Assembly (NCBI GenBank): GCA_964511495.1
Contig: CAZEFT010000009.1
Coordinates: forward strand, 1-64,000
DNA from: Litorimonas sp964511495
GTDB taxonomy: Bacteria; Pseudomonadota; Alphaproteobacteria; Caulobacterales; Maricaulaceae
Reading direction: 5' to 3'
DNA length: 64,000 nucleotides
In this document: piece by piece, positions 26,589 to 35,945 of the stretch
Numbering within the stretch: the first letter of the stretch is position 1
How the letters are laid out: each line of letters begins with the position of its first letter
The notes under the pieces: model-generated
The model's input: the letters and a program-made list of their open reading frames with translations, nothing else
Told to the model about the DNA's origin: nothing
Databases searched by the model: none
Translations under genes and position numbers: made by a program

Positions 26589-27553
26589 TAAGCGTGTTGC
26601 GCCTTTCGAGCCGCTTGAAGTTTCGCAAAATCGCTATCAGCGTGATAGCTAGAACGAGTTAAAGGACTGGCGGAGACCAAAAGAAACCCTTTGGCTTTCG
26701 CAATCGTTTCATAGGCTTTGAATTCTTCTGGCGTCACAAACCGCTTGACTGCCGCATGTTTGCGCGTGGGCTGCAAATATTGCCCGATGGTCAGGAAATC
26801 GATGCCTGCACTCCGCATATCATCCATCACCTGCATGACCTCTTCTTTGGTTTCGCCAAGACCAACCATAAGTCCAGATTTGGTAAATTGTGACGGGTCG
26901 CGCTCTTTTACCTTTTCCAGTAAACGCAGAGAATGATAGTAACGCGCCCCCGGCCGGATGGAGAGATATAGACGCGGTACGGTTTCAAGGTTGTGATTGA
27001 AGACATCTGGGCGCGCATCAATCACTGTCTCCGTGGCTCCAGCTTTGCGTAAGAAATCAGGCGTGAGAATTTCGATGGTCGTTTTCGGGGCTTTGCCACG
27101 AATGGCCTCAATCACATCGACAAAATGCTGTGCGCCGCCATCGGCCAAGTCATCCCGATCGACCGAGGTAATCACAACATGCTGGAGACCCATTTCTTTG
27201 ACCGCATCCGCAATTTTCGATGGCTCGTAAGCATCAACATCCTGCGGCAAACCTGTCGCGACATTACAGAAAGCACAAGCACGCGTACAGATTTCGCCTA
27301 AAATCATAAAGGTAGCATGTGATTTTTCCCAACATTCACCAATATTCGGGCAACCCGCCTCTTCGCACACTGTGACGAGACCTTTATCTTTGACGATTTT
27401 ACGCGTTTCGGCATAACCTTTGGATGTCGGGGCTTTGACCCGAATCCAAGATGGTTTGCGCAACACTTCCGTTTCAGGATTTTTTGCCTTTTCCGGATGT
27501 CGAAGAGCCGGTTTCGGACGCAAATTATTAGCAGTGTCAATCAAGGTAGGCAT
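26588..27553 (-). CDS. lipA: Lipoyl synthase LipA
   Basis: LipA is a radical SAM enzyme that inserts two sulfurs into protein-bound octanoyl groups. The 321-residue protein has the auxiliary cluster motif CEEAGCPNIGEC, the radical SAM motif CTRACAFCNV, and the C-terminal SPLTRSSYHAD with its conserved Ser ligand. The length is normal. Its products, lipoyl domains, are encoded nearby in pdhB and pdhC, so location near the pyruvate dehydrogenase genes makes sense. Confidence 0.97.
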   Translation of the reverse strand: MPTLIDTANNLRPKPALRHPEKAKNPETEVLRKPSWIRVKAPTSKGYAETRKIVKDKGLVTVCEEAGCPNIGECWEKSHATFMILGEICTRACAFCNVATGLPQDVDAYEPSKIADAVKEMGLQHVVITSVDRDDLADGGAQHFVDVIEAIRGKAPKTTIEILTPDFLRKAGATETVIDARPDVFNHNLETVPRLYLSIRPGARYYHSLRLLEKVKERDPSQFTKSGLMVGLGETKEEVMQVMDDMRSAGIDFLTIGQYLQPTRKHAAVKRFVTPEEFKAYETIAKAKGFLLVSASPLTRSSYHADSDFAKLQAARKAQHA

Positions 27554-27732
27554 AGACGCTAAATGGGGGTTTTAGAGCTTCGGGGCAAGCCTAATTTCAG
27601 TCAATACAATGCAAGGCTCTGTTGAGAAAATGCAATTTACTCCTCCTTAATTGCTGCAAATCAGTTGAGATGCGACATATTGGACTGTTTTTTGCTTATA
27701 TTAACTTCGTACCCTTATGGTGATGAAGATTT

Positions 27733-28884
27733 ATGAGTAAAAACAGACATATATCCCAGTGGACAGGCACAGAACTTTGGCGTGGCCTATTTTCGCCTGT
27801 ACTAATTCGGGACGGACATGATAATTTTTTCACACCCATCCGTCTCATACTCGCCTGTTTAGTCGTGGTTGGCCATGCCAGTGTTATTGCCAATCGGGAT
27901 ATCACAGCCGAACCACATTTATTTTTCGACTATGGCTTTAGCTATTTGGCGGTCAATGCCTTTTTCATTGCCTCAGGTTTTCTGGTCACAAAGAGCATCG
28001 CTTACCGTCGGAATATAGCCGATTACAGTTCAGCGCGTTTCCTACGGATTTTCCCTGCGCTTTTCGTCCACATCCTGTTCGTTATGTTGATCATTGGGCC
28101 GCTTTCGACCCTTTTACCCCTCTGGGAATACCTCACTCATTTTGACGTCTGGAAGCAGCCCGCTCTGGTACTGAGCTTTTTCAATACAGATGTGCTTTTG
28201 CCAGGCGTTTTCACCGCGAACGATGAACAGTTCGCGTCTGCACCGCTTTGGACATTACGCTATGAATTTCTTGCTTATATCGCGACGGCTATTGCCTTTT
28301 CATTGGGTCTGATGCGCAAGAAATGGATGATACTCGCCCAATTTGTTGTGCCCTCAATCACATGGCTCGTTGTGAGAGAGCTCGGGGTTTTTGAAGATCT
28401 GCCGGGCACCGCACAAAATGTCCTAAGGTTCGCCATTGCTTATGGCTTGGGTGCAACATTCTTCGCCTATAAAGACAGGATTTCACTCAGTTTTGGAGGC
28501 TTGCTTTTGACAGGGTTGTTTGCTGTCCTTGTGGGTCAGAGCGAATTTGTTGAAATCAGTACGAATATTTTGCTGGCCTATATGGTTATGTTCTTGGCTT
28601 ATGTGAGACTGCCAAAGTTCAATTGGCTACAGTCGTTTTCAGACATTTCTTATGGCGTTTACATTTACCATTGGTGTGTCTTGCAGCTCGTCTTTCAGTG
28701 GTTTCCTGACATGGATATGTGGACATTATTGCTTGCGACGGCCCCAGCCATATGGGGACTTTCCGCCCTATCTTGGCACTTCATTGAGAAGCCTTCACTG
28801 AAAGCAAAGTCGCGTTTTGCGCAAGCTTTGCGTTTCGGGAAAACAACCGTCAAGCAAGACCTTAGACCTGTTCTAGCAGATTAG
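27733..28884 (+). CDS. Acyltransferase 3 family membrane protein
   Basis: The 383-residue inner-membrane protein has about ten hydrophobic helices and the acyltransferase-3 signature FFTPIRLILACLVVVGHAS with the catalytic-type His, then ASGFLVTKSI and SARFLRIFPALFVHI. Members O-acylate exopolysaccharide, LPS or peptidoglycan sugars. No glycan cluster is adjacent, so the substrate is unknown. It is isolated on the plus strand between lipA and lpdA, convergent with lpdA. Confidence 0.92.
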   Translation: MSKNRHISQWTGTELWRGLFSPVLIRDGHDNFFTPIRLILACLVVVGHASVIANRDITAEPHLFFDYGFSYLAVNAFFIASGFLVTKSIAYRRNIADYSSARFLRIFPALFVHILFVMLIIGPLSTLLPLWEYLTHFDVWKQPALVLSFFNTDVLLPGVFTANDEQFASAPLWTLRYEFLAYIATAIAFSLGLMRKKWMILAQFVVPSITWLVVRELGVFEDLPGTAQNVLRFAIAYGLGATFFAYKDRISLSFGGLLLTGLFAVLVGQSEFVEISTNILLAYMVMFLAYVRLPKFNWLQSFSDISYGVYIYHWCVLQLVFQWFPDMDMWTLLLATAPAIWGLSALSWHFIEKPSLKAKSRFAQALRFGKTTVKQDLRPVLAD

Positions 28885-28914
28885 AATTAAGTATCTCGAC
28901 ATGCTCACGTCGTC

Positions 28915-30306
28915 CTAGAAATGAATGGTTCGATCATAGGCGTCTAACACCGCCTCATGCATCATTTCTGACAATGTCGGATGCGGGAAGACGGTTTCCA
29001 TCAGCTCATGTTCCGTCGTCTCCAATTTCTGCGCAATCGTATAACCTTGGATAAGCTCCGTGACTTCAGCCCCAATCATATGCGCACCAAGCAACTCACC
29101 CGTTTTGGCATCAAAGACCGTCTTTATCAGACCTTCAGGTTCGCCCAAAGCAATGGCTTTGCCATTACCAATATAAGGGAAGCGACCCACTTTGATGTCA
29201 TGTCCCGCCTCTTTTGCTTGCGCCTCTGTATGTCCGACAGAAGCGATTTGCGGGTGACAATAAGTACAGCCCGGAATGGCGTTAGCATCCAAAGGATGCG
29301 GGTTCTGACCCGCAATTTTCTCAATACAAATAATGCCTTCATGTGAGGCTTTATGTGCAAGCCAAGGCGGCGTGGTGACATCACCAATCGCATAGAGGCC
29401 TTTGACCCCCGTGAAGGAATATTCGTCTACTGTGATGTGTGAGCGATCAATTTTTACACCTAGCTCTTCTAGCCCCATATCCTCGGTATTCCCGACAATG
29501 CCGATTGCCAGAATAACGCGGTCAAATTCCGCTTTTTCTTCTTTTCCGCCTTTCGTTAAAGTGGCCGTAACGCCATTTGCACCCAATTTCACACTGGCTT
29601 GAGTCTCAGTTTTAATGGTGACGCCCCGCTTCTCGAAAGCCTTGCGCGCCATCCCCGATATTTCGGCGTCTTCTGCCGGCAAAATTCGGTCCATCATTTC
29701 AACAACGGTCACATCTGCGCCGAAAGCGTCAAAGAAACTGGCAAATTCCATACCGATTGCCCCGGAACCAATAACCAAAAGTTTGTTCGGAATCGTATCC
29801 GGCACCATGGCTTCACGGGCTGTCCAAATATACTTCCCATCCGGTTCAAGGCCCGCTTGAGGAATGGTTCGTGCTCGCGCGCCCGTGGCCAGAATAACAT
29901 GTTTTGCATGATAGTCCTGCCCATCAATCATAACGGTCGGAGCTTCTTTCCCGGGTTTCAGAGAGGCGAAACCACCAATAACGGTGACTTTATTTTTCTT
30001 CATCAAATGCTTGATGCCGCCGGATAATTGACCTGCAATCTTACGGGACCGCTGCACAATCTTGGCCAAATCATAGCTCGGTTCGGCTGATAAGCCGTAA
30101 TTCGAGGCATGTTGCATATTGTGATAAACTTCGGCAGAGCGGAGCAGAGCCTTAGTCGGAATACAGCCCCAATTAAGACAGACTCCGCCCAAATCTTCTT
30201 TTTCAACAATCGCGGTTTTGAACCCTAATTGAGACGCGCGAATAGCCGTCACATAGCCGCCCGGCCCAGAGCCGATTACAATTACGTCAAAAGTTGAATC
30301 CGCCAT
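28915..30306 (-). CDS. lpdA: Dihydrolipoamide dehydrogenase (E3)
   Basis: E3 reoxidises dihydrolipoyl groups of the pyruvate dehydrogenase complex with FAD and NAD. The 463-residue protein has FDVIVIGSGPGGYVTAIRA, the redox-active disulfide GGVCLNWGCIPTKALLRS, the NAD site LLVIGSGAIGMEFASFF, and the C-terminal catalytic His-Glu in HPHPTLSEMMHEAV (the first His replaced locally as FPHPTLSE). The frame opens earlier (30351), but the ATG at 30306 preceded by AAAGGCAAG gives the normal start. It is about 1 kb downstream of pdhC. Confidence 0.96.
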   Translation of the reverse strand: MADSTFDVIVIGSGPGGYVTAIRASQLGFKTAIVEKEDLGGVCLNWGCIPTKALLRSAEVYHNMQHASNYGLSAEPSYDLAKIVQRSRKIAGQLSGGIKHLMKKNKVTVIGGFASLKPGKEAPTVMIDGQDYHAKHVILATGARARTIPQAGLEPDGKYIWTAREAMVPDTIPNKLLVIGSGAIGMEFASFFDAFGADVTVVEMMDRILPAEDAEISGMARKAFEKRGVTIKTETQASVKLGANGVTATLTKGGKEEKAEFDRVILAIGIVGNTEDMGLEELGVKIDRSHITVDEYSFTGVKGLYAIGDVTTPPWLAHKASHEGIICIEKIAGQNPHPLDANAIPGCTYCHPQIASVGHTEAQAKEAGHDIKVGRFPYIGNGKAIALGEPEGLIKTVFDAKTGELLGAHMIGAEVTELIQGYTIAQKLETTEHELMETVFPHPTLSEMMHEAVLDAYDRTIHF

Positions 30307-30439
30307 AAACTTGCCTTTTACATTGCTTCTGAAATGGGAGTTTCGTTGCAAATCTTATGGCAGATAAATGTTCGAATTAGAACAGCTATTTCCGAAAAGC
30401 TGTCAGCTTAATTTCGTATAACCCCGGTTTTGAGCCCCT

Positions 30440-31255
30440 TTATTGGGCGCTTTCATTCAAAGGTTCCGGAATGGTCATAGCCTCAATTACCTGCAAACGC
30501 AGAACATCTTGAAGCGCGCGTGTCTCAACCTCTTCCAAAATTTCAAAGGCTAGCTCTCTATGCCCTTTTCGGGCAAACCCTACTGCCAAATTACTGCGCG
30601 CCGTATCACGCAATTCAGGCTGGCTGATTTTGGAAATTACCGTGGGCGCATTTTCATAAGCCTCATGACGAATAATATAATCTATCAAACTCAAATAAGC
30701 GCGATCACGCAATTCAGGAATTTCCAACGCCGCAGTCTGTTTCAGTACGGTTTTATAGACATCATCAAACTCGACATCTTTGGGCGCGGAAAGAGACGGC
30801 ACTACATCGCCTTTTTTTACTTTTTCCTGCCAGATCATGGCATCTGTTTTTTTAACAGGGCCATTTTCTTTTTCTGTCTTTAGAGCCGTGAGATAGCGTG
30901 ACAGCCAACGTCTTTCTTTACTGTCATCAATAATCTTCTCGTCTTTTAAATCAGGTGTGTCTTCCGTGAAAATGAAAATTTCCGTTGGTTTTTCTGCGGG
31001 AACTGAGCTTTCCAACACGGCCTCCCTCACATCTGGCCCATCAACATCATCAGGACCGCCCTGTTTGAAATCATCAATCGTCTCTTTCACAGTCACTGCA
31101 ACGGATTTCGTAGCAGATCGGGTGCTATCCATGGCGCGTTGAATATCGGCCTGCGCAATTTCTCCGCCCGTGCCAAAATAAACGACGCTTCCCGCCATCA
31201 GCGCCAAGACCGTACCTGTTATTAGAGATTTCCAGAACATTATTGCCCCACTCAT
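30440..31255 (-). CDS. Membrane-anchored protein of unknown function
   Basis: The family is not recognised. The 271-residue product has one hydrophobic N-terminal segment (about residues 9-27, LITGTVLALMAGSVVYFGTG), which could be an anchor or signal peptide. A charged, probably disordered region with Asp/Glu and Pro follows. The C-terminal half is helical with repeat-like character (LRDRAYLSLIDYIIRHEAYE, LRDTARSNLAVGFARKGHRE), reminiscent of TPR-like or HEAT-like repeats. It lies between pdhC and lpdA on the same strand. An ATG five codons later (31240) is an equally good start. Confidence 0.7.
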   Translation of the reverse strand: MSGAIMFWKSLITGTVLALMAGSVVYFGTGGEIAQADIQRAMDSTRSATKSVAVTVKETIDDFKQGGPDDVDGPDVREAVLESSVPAEKPTEIFIFTEDTPDLKDEKIIDDSKERRWLSRYLTALKTEKENGPVKKTDAMIWQEKVKKGDVVPSLSAPKDVEFDDVYKTVLKQTAALEIPELRDRAYLSLIDYIIRHEAYENAPTVISKISQPELRDTARSNLAVGFARKGHRELAFEILEEVETRALQDVLRLQVIEAMTIPEPLNESAQ

Positions 31256-31380
31256 CCATTCTTGGACAAAGCTAACGCCGCCTTAGCGTTTGGGCAAGAG
31301 CGCTCCCCTGTTAAGCGAATAGGAATGGCAGTGCACTGATTTCCTCAAACAATGAGGGAAACCGCACAAGGATCATCCGT

Positions 31381-32715
31381 TTAGAGCATCATAGTAATGG
31401 GCTGTTCGACATAGCGTTTAAAGTGCTGAAGCCATTCGGCGCCCAAAGCTCCATCCACAACACGGTGATCGCAGGTTAGCGTGACGGTCATAACTGTCGC
31501 AATCGCCAGCGCACCGTCTTTCACAATAGGACGAGGACCACCTGCGCCTACAGACAAGATCATGCCATGCGGTTCATTAATGATGGAGCCAAATTCTTTG
31601 ATACCCATCATACCCAGATTGGAAATAGAGAATGTTCCGCCCTGATATTCTTGTGGTTTGAGCTTTTTGTCCCGTGCGCGACCTGCTAAATCTTTCATTT
31701 CGACGGAAATACTCGACAAGCCTTTATTACAAGCTTCGCGGACAATCGGCGTGATTAAGCCACCGTCAATGGCAACCGCTACAGCAATATCGGCATGTTT
31801 GTGATAGGCGATACCATCGGGCGTAAAGCTCGCATTGGTTTTCGGGCAATGTTTGAGGGCCAAAGCGGAAGCTTTAATCAACATATCATTGACGCTCACC
31901 TTCACACCTTCCGGTGCTTGGCTGTTCAATTCCTTCCGCATTTTCAGTAATTCATCAATTTCACAGTCAATGGTGAGCGGGAAATCGGGAACATTACTAT
32001 TGGAAGCAGACAAGCGCTTCGCAATGGTTTTGCGCATTCCGTCCAGCGGTTCGAGATCGTAAGTCCCGGGTTCAATACCGAGCTTGGAGAGATAATCCGC
32101 GCCGCCGCTTCGCACAGCCCCGACTTCGCGAGACTCGCTTGTGGGTGTGGTGGAGGCCGTATCGGGTTTCGCTGCCGCTTTTGGCAGTTCATAGCCCTCA
32201 ATATCGGCTTTCACGATGCGGCCATTCGGGCCTGAGCCCTTAACAGAGGCGAGGTCAATTCCGGCTTCCTTCGCCAAACGTTTGGCAAGTGGAGACGCCT
32301 TGATGCGATTGCCGCCCTCACTTTGATGAGCCACAGACTCTGTCTTCGATTCTTTCGCATTTGATGCAGATTGCGGAGACGGAGCCGATTTTTCAGCGGC
32401 AGGTTCGGATTGTTGTGATGACGGGGCGGAAGAGTTACCCGCTTCATACCCGTCCAAAGCGCTTGCGTCTTCATCGTCTTCGAGCAGAAGCGCAATCGGA
32501 GCGTTAACTTTCACGCCATCTGATCCCGCTTCTACCAATATTTTCGCCAAAGTGCCCTCTTCAACGGCTTCGACTTCCATCGTGGCTTTATCCGTTTCGA
32601 TTTCCGCCAGCAAATCGCCGGAGGAGACCGTGTCGCCCTCCTTGACTAACCATTTGGACAAAGTCCCCTCTTCCATTGTAGGAGACAAAGCAGGCATGAG
32701 AATTTCAATCGGCAT
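31381..32715 (-). CDS. pdhC: Pyruvate dehydrogenase E2, dihydrolipoamide acetyltransferase
   Basis: E2 is the core of the pyruvate dehydrogenase complex and transfers acetyl groups from E1 to CoA. The 444-residue protein has an N-terminal lipoyl domain with the modified Lys in EIETDKATMEVEAVEEG (about residue 43), a Pro/Ala/Ser-rich linker, and the peripheral subunit-binding domain (IKASPLAKRLAKEAGIDL). The catalytic domain ends with DHRVVDGALGAEWLQHF (active His and Asp). It has a single lipoyl domain. It is the last pdh gene of the cluster; LipA, which modifies it, is about 4 kb away. Confidence 0.96.
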   Translation of the reverse strand: MPIEILMPALSPTMEEGTLSKWLVKEGDTVSSGDLLAEIETDKATMEVEAVEEGTLAKILVEAGSDGVKVNAPIALLLEDDEDASALDGYEAGNSSAPSSQQSEPAAEKSAPSPQSASNAKESKTESVAHQSEGGNRIKASPLAKRLAKEAGIDLASVKGSGPNGRIVKADIEGYELPKAAAKPDTASTTPTSESREVGAVRSGGADYLSKLGIEPGTYDLEPLDGMRKTIAKRLSASNSNVPDFPLTIDCEIDELLKMRKELNSQAPEGVKVSVNDMLIKASALALKHCPKTNASFTPDGIAYHKHADIAVAVAIDGGLITPIVREACNKGLSSISVEMKDLAGRARDKKLKPQEYQGGTFSISNLGMMGIKEFGSIINEPHGMILSVGAGGPRPIVKDGALAIATVMTVTLTCDHRVVDGALGAEWLQHFKRYVEQPITMML

Positions 32716-32754
32716 CTTAGGGACCTTTTGTTTTATACTATGTGTCAGGCCGTT

Positions 32755-33234
32755 TTATTGGCTGACAAATACTTTCGAGGCGATTTTCCAATCGCCGTCA
32801 ATTTTGACAAGCGTCAGCACATCATAAAAACGATCTGCAGATTTGAAATGCACCGTGGCGATACGACCATCCGTCACTTTCATATCTAAAATTGCGCTGT
32901 CTCTTTCTCCGTGAGGATTGGGGTTATTGCCCCAACGTTCAATTACCTTATTCATATCGGGCCAAACGCGAAGATATTCCTCACCTTGGTCATTTTCGCG
33001 AACACCAAACATGGCGGCCCCGTCATCAAAGGCGCGCGATAAGCGCGTAAAATCCGCTTCGCCTTGCCCATCGAAATAATCATAAACGGCCGCTTCAATT
33101 TTGCGCTTATCAGAGGCGCTGACCCCGTCAAAATTAGAATAGGCTCCGTCATTATTGCCGGAATCTATCACGCTGATACAGCCTGTAAGGCTCATAGCAG
33201 ATGCCAGTAAGGCAGTGGTCAGTAATGTTTTCAT
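32755..33234 (-). CDS. NTF2-like lipoprotein, lumazine-binding-like family
   Basis: The 159-residue product starts with a lipoprotein signal: MKTLLTTALLASAMSLTGC, lipobox LTGC with Cys19. The mature part has an NTF2/SnoaL-like alpha+beta fold, with an N-terminal helix segment (KRKIEAAVYDYFDGQGEADF) and a C-terminal strand region (DVLTLVKIDGDWKIASKVF), close to the Lumazine_bd_2/NTF2-like family. The ATG at 33234 is preceded by AAAGGAG, so the eight-codon extension to 33258 is rejected. It lies between pdhB and pdhC. Function unknown. Confidence 0.82.
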   Translation of the reverse strand: MKTLLTTALLASAMSLTGCISVIDSGNNDGAYSNFDGVSASDKRKIEAAVYDYFDGQGEADFTRLSRAFDDGAAMFGVRENDQGEEYLRVWPDMNKVIERWGNNPNPHGERDSAILDMKVTDGRIATVHFKSADRFYDVLTLVKIDGDWKIASKVFVSQ

Positions 33235-33327
33235 GCCGTGTCTCCTTTGTTGTGACATGGTAAAATGATGGCACTCATTTTTATTAAATCTCTAAACTCA
33301 TTATTATCATAGTAGATGTTGTCATAT

Positions 33328-33687
33328 CTATAGCTGTGGCGGGCAATCTGAGTCATTTAGGCCTGAAGGCAAAAAACAAATTTTTTCTATGAAGCCGCTA
33401 TCGTCAAACCTAACTAGACCTAATTTGGTAACCAACCAGGGAGCATATTTATCTCCTTTTTGATCTTCGAAAATCATATCAAGTGTTTCAAAAGCTTCAA
33501 TGTCGGTTTTATAACCCCTTCGGTTCTTTATGTATTCCTCTAGATTCTTCTCACTTTGAGATAGGTTTCTGACTGTTTCTTCAATGTAGTTATATCCTAC
33601 GCTATCCAAACTTTTCACCCACCAAGCAACTACTGCTCCTAAAATAAGAGCGACCAGTATCACTATGAATAGCGTAAATTTTCTCAC
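33328..33687 (-). CDS. Small single-pass membrane protein of unknown function
   Basis: Not recognised. The 119-residue protein has one N-terminal membrane helix (FIVILVALILGAVVAWWV) and a hydrophilic rest with four Cys/aromatic-rich C-terminal residues (FLPSGLNDSDCPPQL). It starts with GTG in a GTGA overlap with the pdhB stop, so translation is coupled to pdhB. Its sequence looks more AT-rich than the pdh genes around it. It may be a recent insertion in the operon. Confidence 0.6.
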   Translation of the reverse strand: MRKFTLFIVILVALILGAVVAWWVKSLDSVGYNYIEETVRNLSQSEKNLEEYIKNRRGYKTDIEAFETLDMIFEDQKGDKYAPWLVTKLGLVRFDDSGFIEKICFLPSGLNDSDCPPQL

Positions 33688-35051
33688 TTATAACAAACCT
33701 TCTTCGCCGCTTTCACGACATCCTCGGTTCCCGGCAAGCTGAGCGCTTCCAAATTCGCGGCGTATGGCAGTGGGACGTCAGCTTGGAAGACACGAGCGGG
33801 TGGCGCGTCGAGGTAATCGAAAGCTTCGTTCGTCACCACAGCCGCGATTTCCGCGCCGATACCACTTTGGCCCCAACCTTCTTCGGCGCAGACAATACGA
33901 TTGGTTTTCTTAACCGATTCAATCACCGTGTCTGTGTCCAATGGACGGAGTGTCCGCAAGTCGATGACTTCGGCGCTGATGCCGTCTTTCGCCAGAATTT
34001 CCGCCGCCTCTAAACAACGTCCGACCATACGAGAATGCGCCACGAGTGTGACGTCTGTGCCTTCGACACGGACTTTGGCTTTCCCAATCGGGATGAGGAA
34101 ATCATCCATATCCGGCACGTCAAAGCTCTCACCATACATCAATTCATGTTCCAAAAAGACAATGGGGTTCGGGTCGCGAATAGCGGCCTTCAATAAGCCC
34201 TTCGCATCCGCAGAATCATAAGGCGCGACGACTTTCAATCCCGGTACATTGGCGTACCAAGACGAGTAATCATGACTGTGCTGCGCGCCGACGCGTGACG
34301 CCGCACCATTTGGGCCGCGGAAGACAATCGGGCAGCGCATTTGACCGCCGGACATGTAAAGCGTCTTGGCGGCGGAGTTAATGATATGGTCAATCGCCTG
34401 CATGGCGAAATTAAAGGTCATAAATTCGACGACCGGCTTCAAACCGCCCATGGCCGCGCCACAGCCAATACCGGCAAAGCCATATTCCGTAATCGGCGTA
34501 TCCACCACACGACGCGCGCCAAATTCCTGTAGGAGTTCGCGAGTTACCTTATAAGCCCCCTGATATTCAGCGACTTCTTCACCCATCACAAAAACAGTCT
34601 CGTCACGGCGCATTTCTTCGGCCATAGCATCACGCAAAGCATCCCGAACAGTGGTTTCGACCATTTTGATATTCGTCGGAATATCCGGATCATTCGGCAC
34701 TGTCTGAGAAACTGGCGCAGAGGCTGTTTGCGGCGCAGGCTCGGCTACGACAGGCTCTGCACTCGGCGCAGCGGCAGAAGTAGGTTTACCTAAATCGGCT
34801 TCGGTCTCTCCATCCTCCAGCAATTGGAGAATAACCTCACCGACCTTCACATTATCCGTGCCCGAAGGAACAATAATTTTACCAACAACACCTTCGTCGA
34901 TGGATTCAACTTCCATCGTCGCTTTATCCGTTTCGATTTCCGCGAGAATATCGCCGGATGTGACGGTATCGCCCTCTTTTACAAGCCATTTTGACAAGGT
35001 GCCTTCTTCCATAGTGGGAGAGAGGGCGGGCATTTTAATATCAATCGCCAT
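33684..35051 (-). CDS. pdhB: Pyruvate dehydrogenase E1 beta with N-terminal lipoyl domain
   Basis: E1 beta forms the thiamine-diphosphate decarboxylase with PdhA. The 455-residue protein is longer than the usual E1 beta of about 330 residues because it carries a lipoyl domain at its N-terminus (EIETDKATMEVESIDEG, Lys about 43), an alphaproteobacterial feature. A Pro/Ala linker and the transketolase-like domain follow, with VRDALRDAMAEEMRRDETVF, GEEVAEYQGAYKVT and TPITEYGFAGIGCGAAMGG. The upstream 18-codon extension is rejected: the ATG at 35051 overlaps the preceding stop as TAATG. Confidence 0.96.
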   Translation of the reverse strand: MAIDIKMPALSPTMEEGTLSKWLVKEGDTVTSGDILAEIETDKATMEVESIDEGVVGKIIVPSGTDNVKVGEVILQLLEDGETEADLGKPTSAAAPSAEPVVAEPAPQTASAPVSQTVPNDPDIPTNIKMVETTVRDALRDAMAEEMRRDETVFVMGEEVAEYQGAYKVTRELLQEFGARRVVDTPITEYGFAGIGCGAAMGGLKPVVEFMTFNFAMQAIDHIINSAAKTLYMSGGQMRCPIVFRGPNGAASRVGAQHSHDYSSWYANVPGLKVVAPYDSADAKGLLKAAIRDPNPIVFLEHELMYGESFDVPDMDDFLIPIGKAKVRVEGTDVTLVAHSRMVGRCLEAAEILAKDGISAEVIDLRTLRPLDTDTVIESVKKTNRIVCAEEGWGQSGIGAEIAAVVTNEAFDYLDAPPARVFQADVPLPYAANLEALSLPGTEDVVKAAKKVCYK

Positions 35052-35452
35052 TAGGTCAGTAACTCCACAAAAATGAGTATGAGGCCGATTATGGACACGG
35101 CCCAAGCAAGCGTCCGCACAACCGGTACGCCGAAATAATAGAGCGGGGCAAAAGCCAACCGCCCATAGAAAAACATAGCGGCACCGAGCGCTGTTTTAGA
35201 GCTTAAATCGTTCAAATAAAGCGCCGCAAAAATAAGAGGGATGAATATCATCATCCCTTCGGTCATATTAGCTTGAGCGCGTTTTGTTCGCGCGTGTAAG
35301 GGGGTAAGACCTGTTGCCGGCATATCGTCGCGTGCCCCTAATAATTCGCCCACTGTCGCTTTTTTTGAAAAAGTCGCGCTCAAAGCCTGCATGACAATCA
35401 TTACAAAATATAATCCGACGGCAGATAAGAGATATTTGAGTTCAACAGCCAT
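35051..35452 (-). CDS. MAPEG family membrane protein
   Basis: The 133-residue protein has four hydrophobic helices and the MAPEG-like pattern (LSATFSKKATVGELLGARDD, ARTKRAQANMTEGMMIFIPL, GRLAFAPLYYFGVPVVRT). Eukaryotic MAPEG members are glutathione-dependent membrane enzymes; the bacterial ones are mostly uncharacterised. Start and stop are both one-base TAATG overlaps with neighbours, so it is tightly coupled in the pdhA-DUF3291-MAPEG-pdhB operon, although no link to pyruvate oxidation is known. Confidence 0.88.
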   Translation of the reverse strand: MAVELKYLLSAVGLYFVMIVMQALSATFSKKATVGELLGARDDMPATGLTPLHARTKRAQANMTEGMMIFIPLIFAALYLNDLSSKTALGAAMFFYGRLAFAPLYYFGVPVVRTLAWAVSIIGLILIFVELLT

Positions 35453-35940
35453 TAGGCGCAATCCTTCTTCGGAAAGGCAGGTTTAACGGGCTTTCCCGTC
35501 TCATCAAATGGAAGCGCGAAGGAGAAGGCTGCGGGTAACGCCCCGTTCTCTCTTAACAGCGATAATTTTGCATAAGCTTCGTCCAGTGTCGGAACATGGC
35601 CCTCTTCTGCCCACCACAGCACCATATGTTCTGTCGGCAAGCGATGAAAATTCTGACGCTCTTCCCGCATAACTTTGGTGTGGGCGGTTTTATAGACAAA
35701 ATGATAAAGGCTCTGAATATCTTCCCAAACGCTCATATTCACCAATGTATCAGGTCCAAAGCCTTCATGACGTAGGGCAAGCGCACCATCACCCGGTCCA
35801 TCATCGGTCATCCGCCAGACAAAGCCATCTGCACGATCAGCCAGAGCATTAATCGCTTCAATACGCCCCGTGAAACCCACCATTTCGGGGGCTTCCGTCG
35901 CATATTGCGCATCCGCGATATTGAGTTGGACGAGGTGCAA
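35452..35940 (-). CDS. DUF3291 family protein
   Basis: The 162-residue soluble protein matches DUF3291, a dimeric alpha/beta-barrel-like family: MHLVQLNIADAQYATEAPEM, NMSVWEDIQSLYHFVYKTAH and MVLWWAEEGHVPTLDEAYAK are characteristic. Relatives resemble antibiotic biosynthesis monooxygenase folds, but no function is established. It begins 5 bp after pdhA and overlaps the MAPEG gene by one base, so it is part of the pdh transcript. Confidence 0.86.
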   Translation of the reverse strand: MHLVQLNIADAQYATEAPEMVGFTGRIEAINALADRADGFVWRMTDDGPGDGALALRHEGFGPDTLVNMSVWEDIQSLYHFVYKTAHTKVMREERQNFHRLPTEHMVLWWAEEGHVPTLDEAYAKLSLLRENGALPAAFSFALPFDETGKPVKPAFPKKDCA

Positions 35941-35945
35941 AGGGA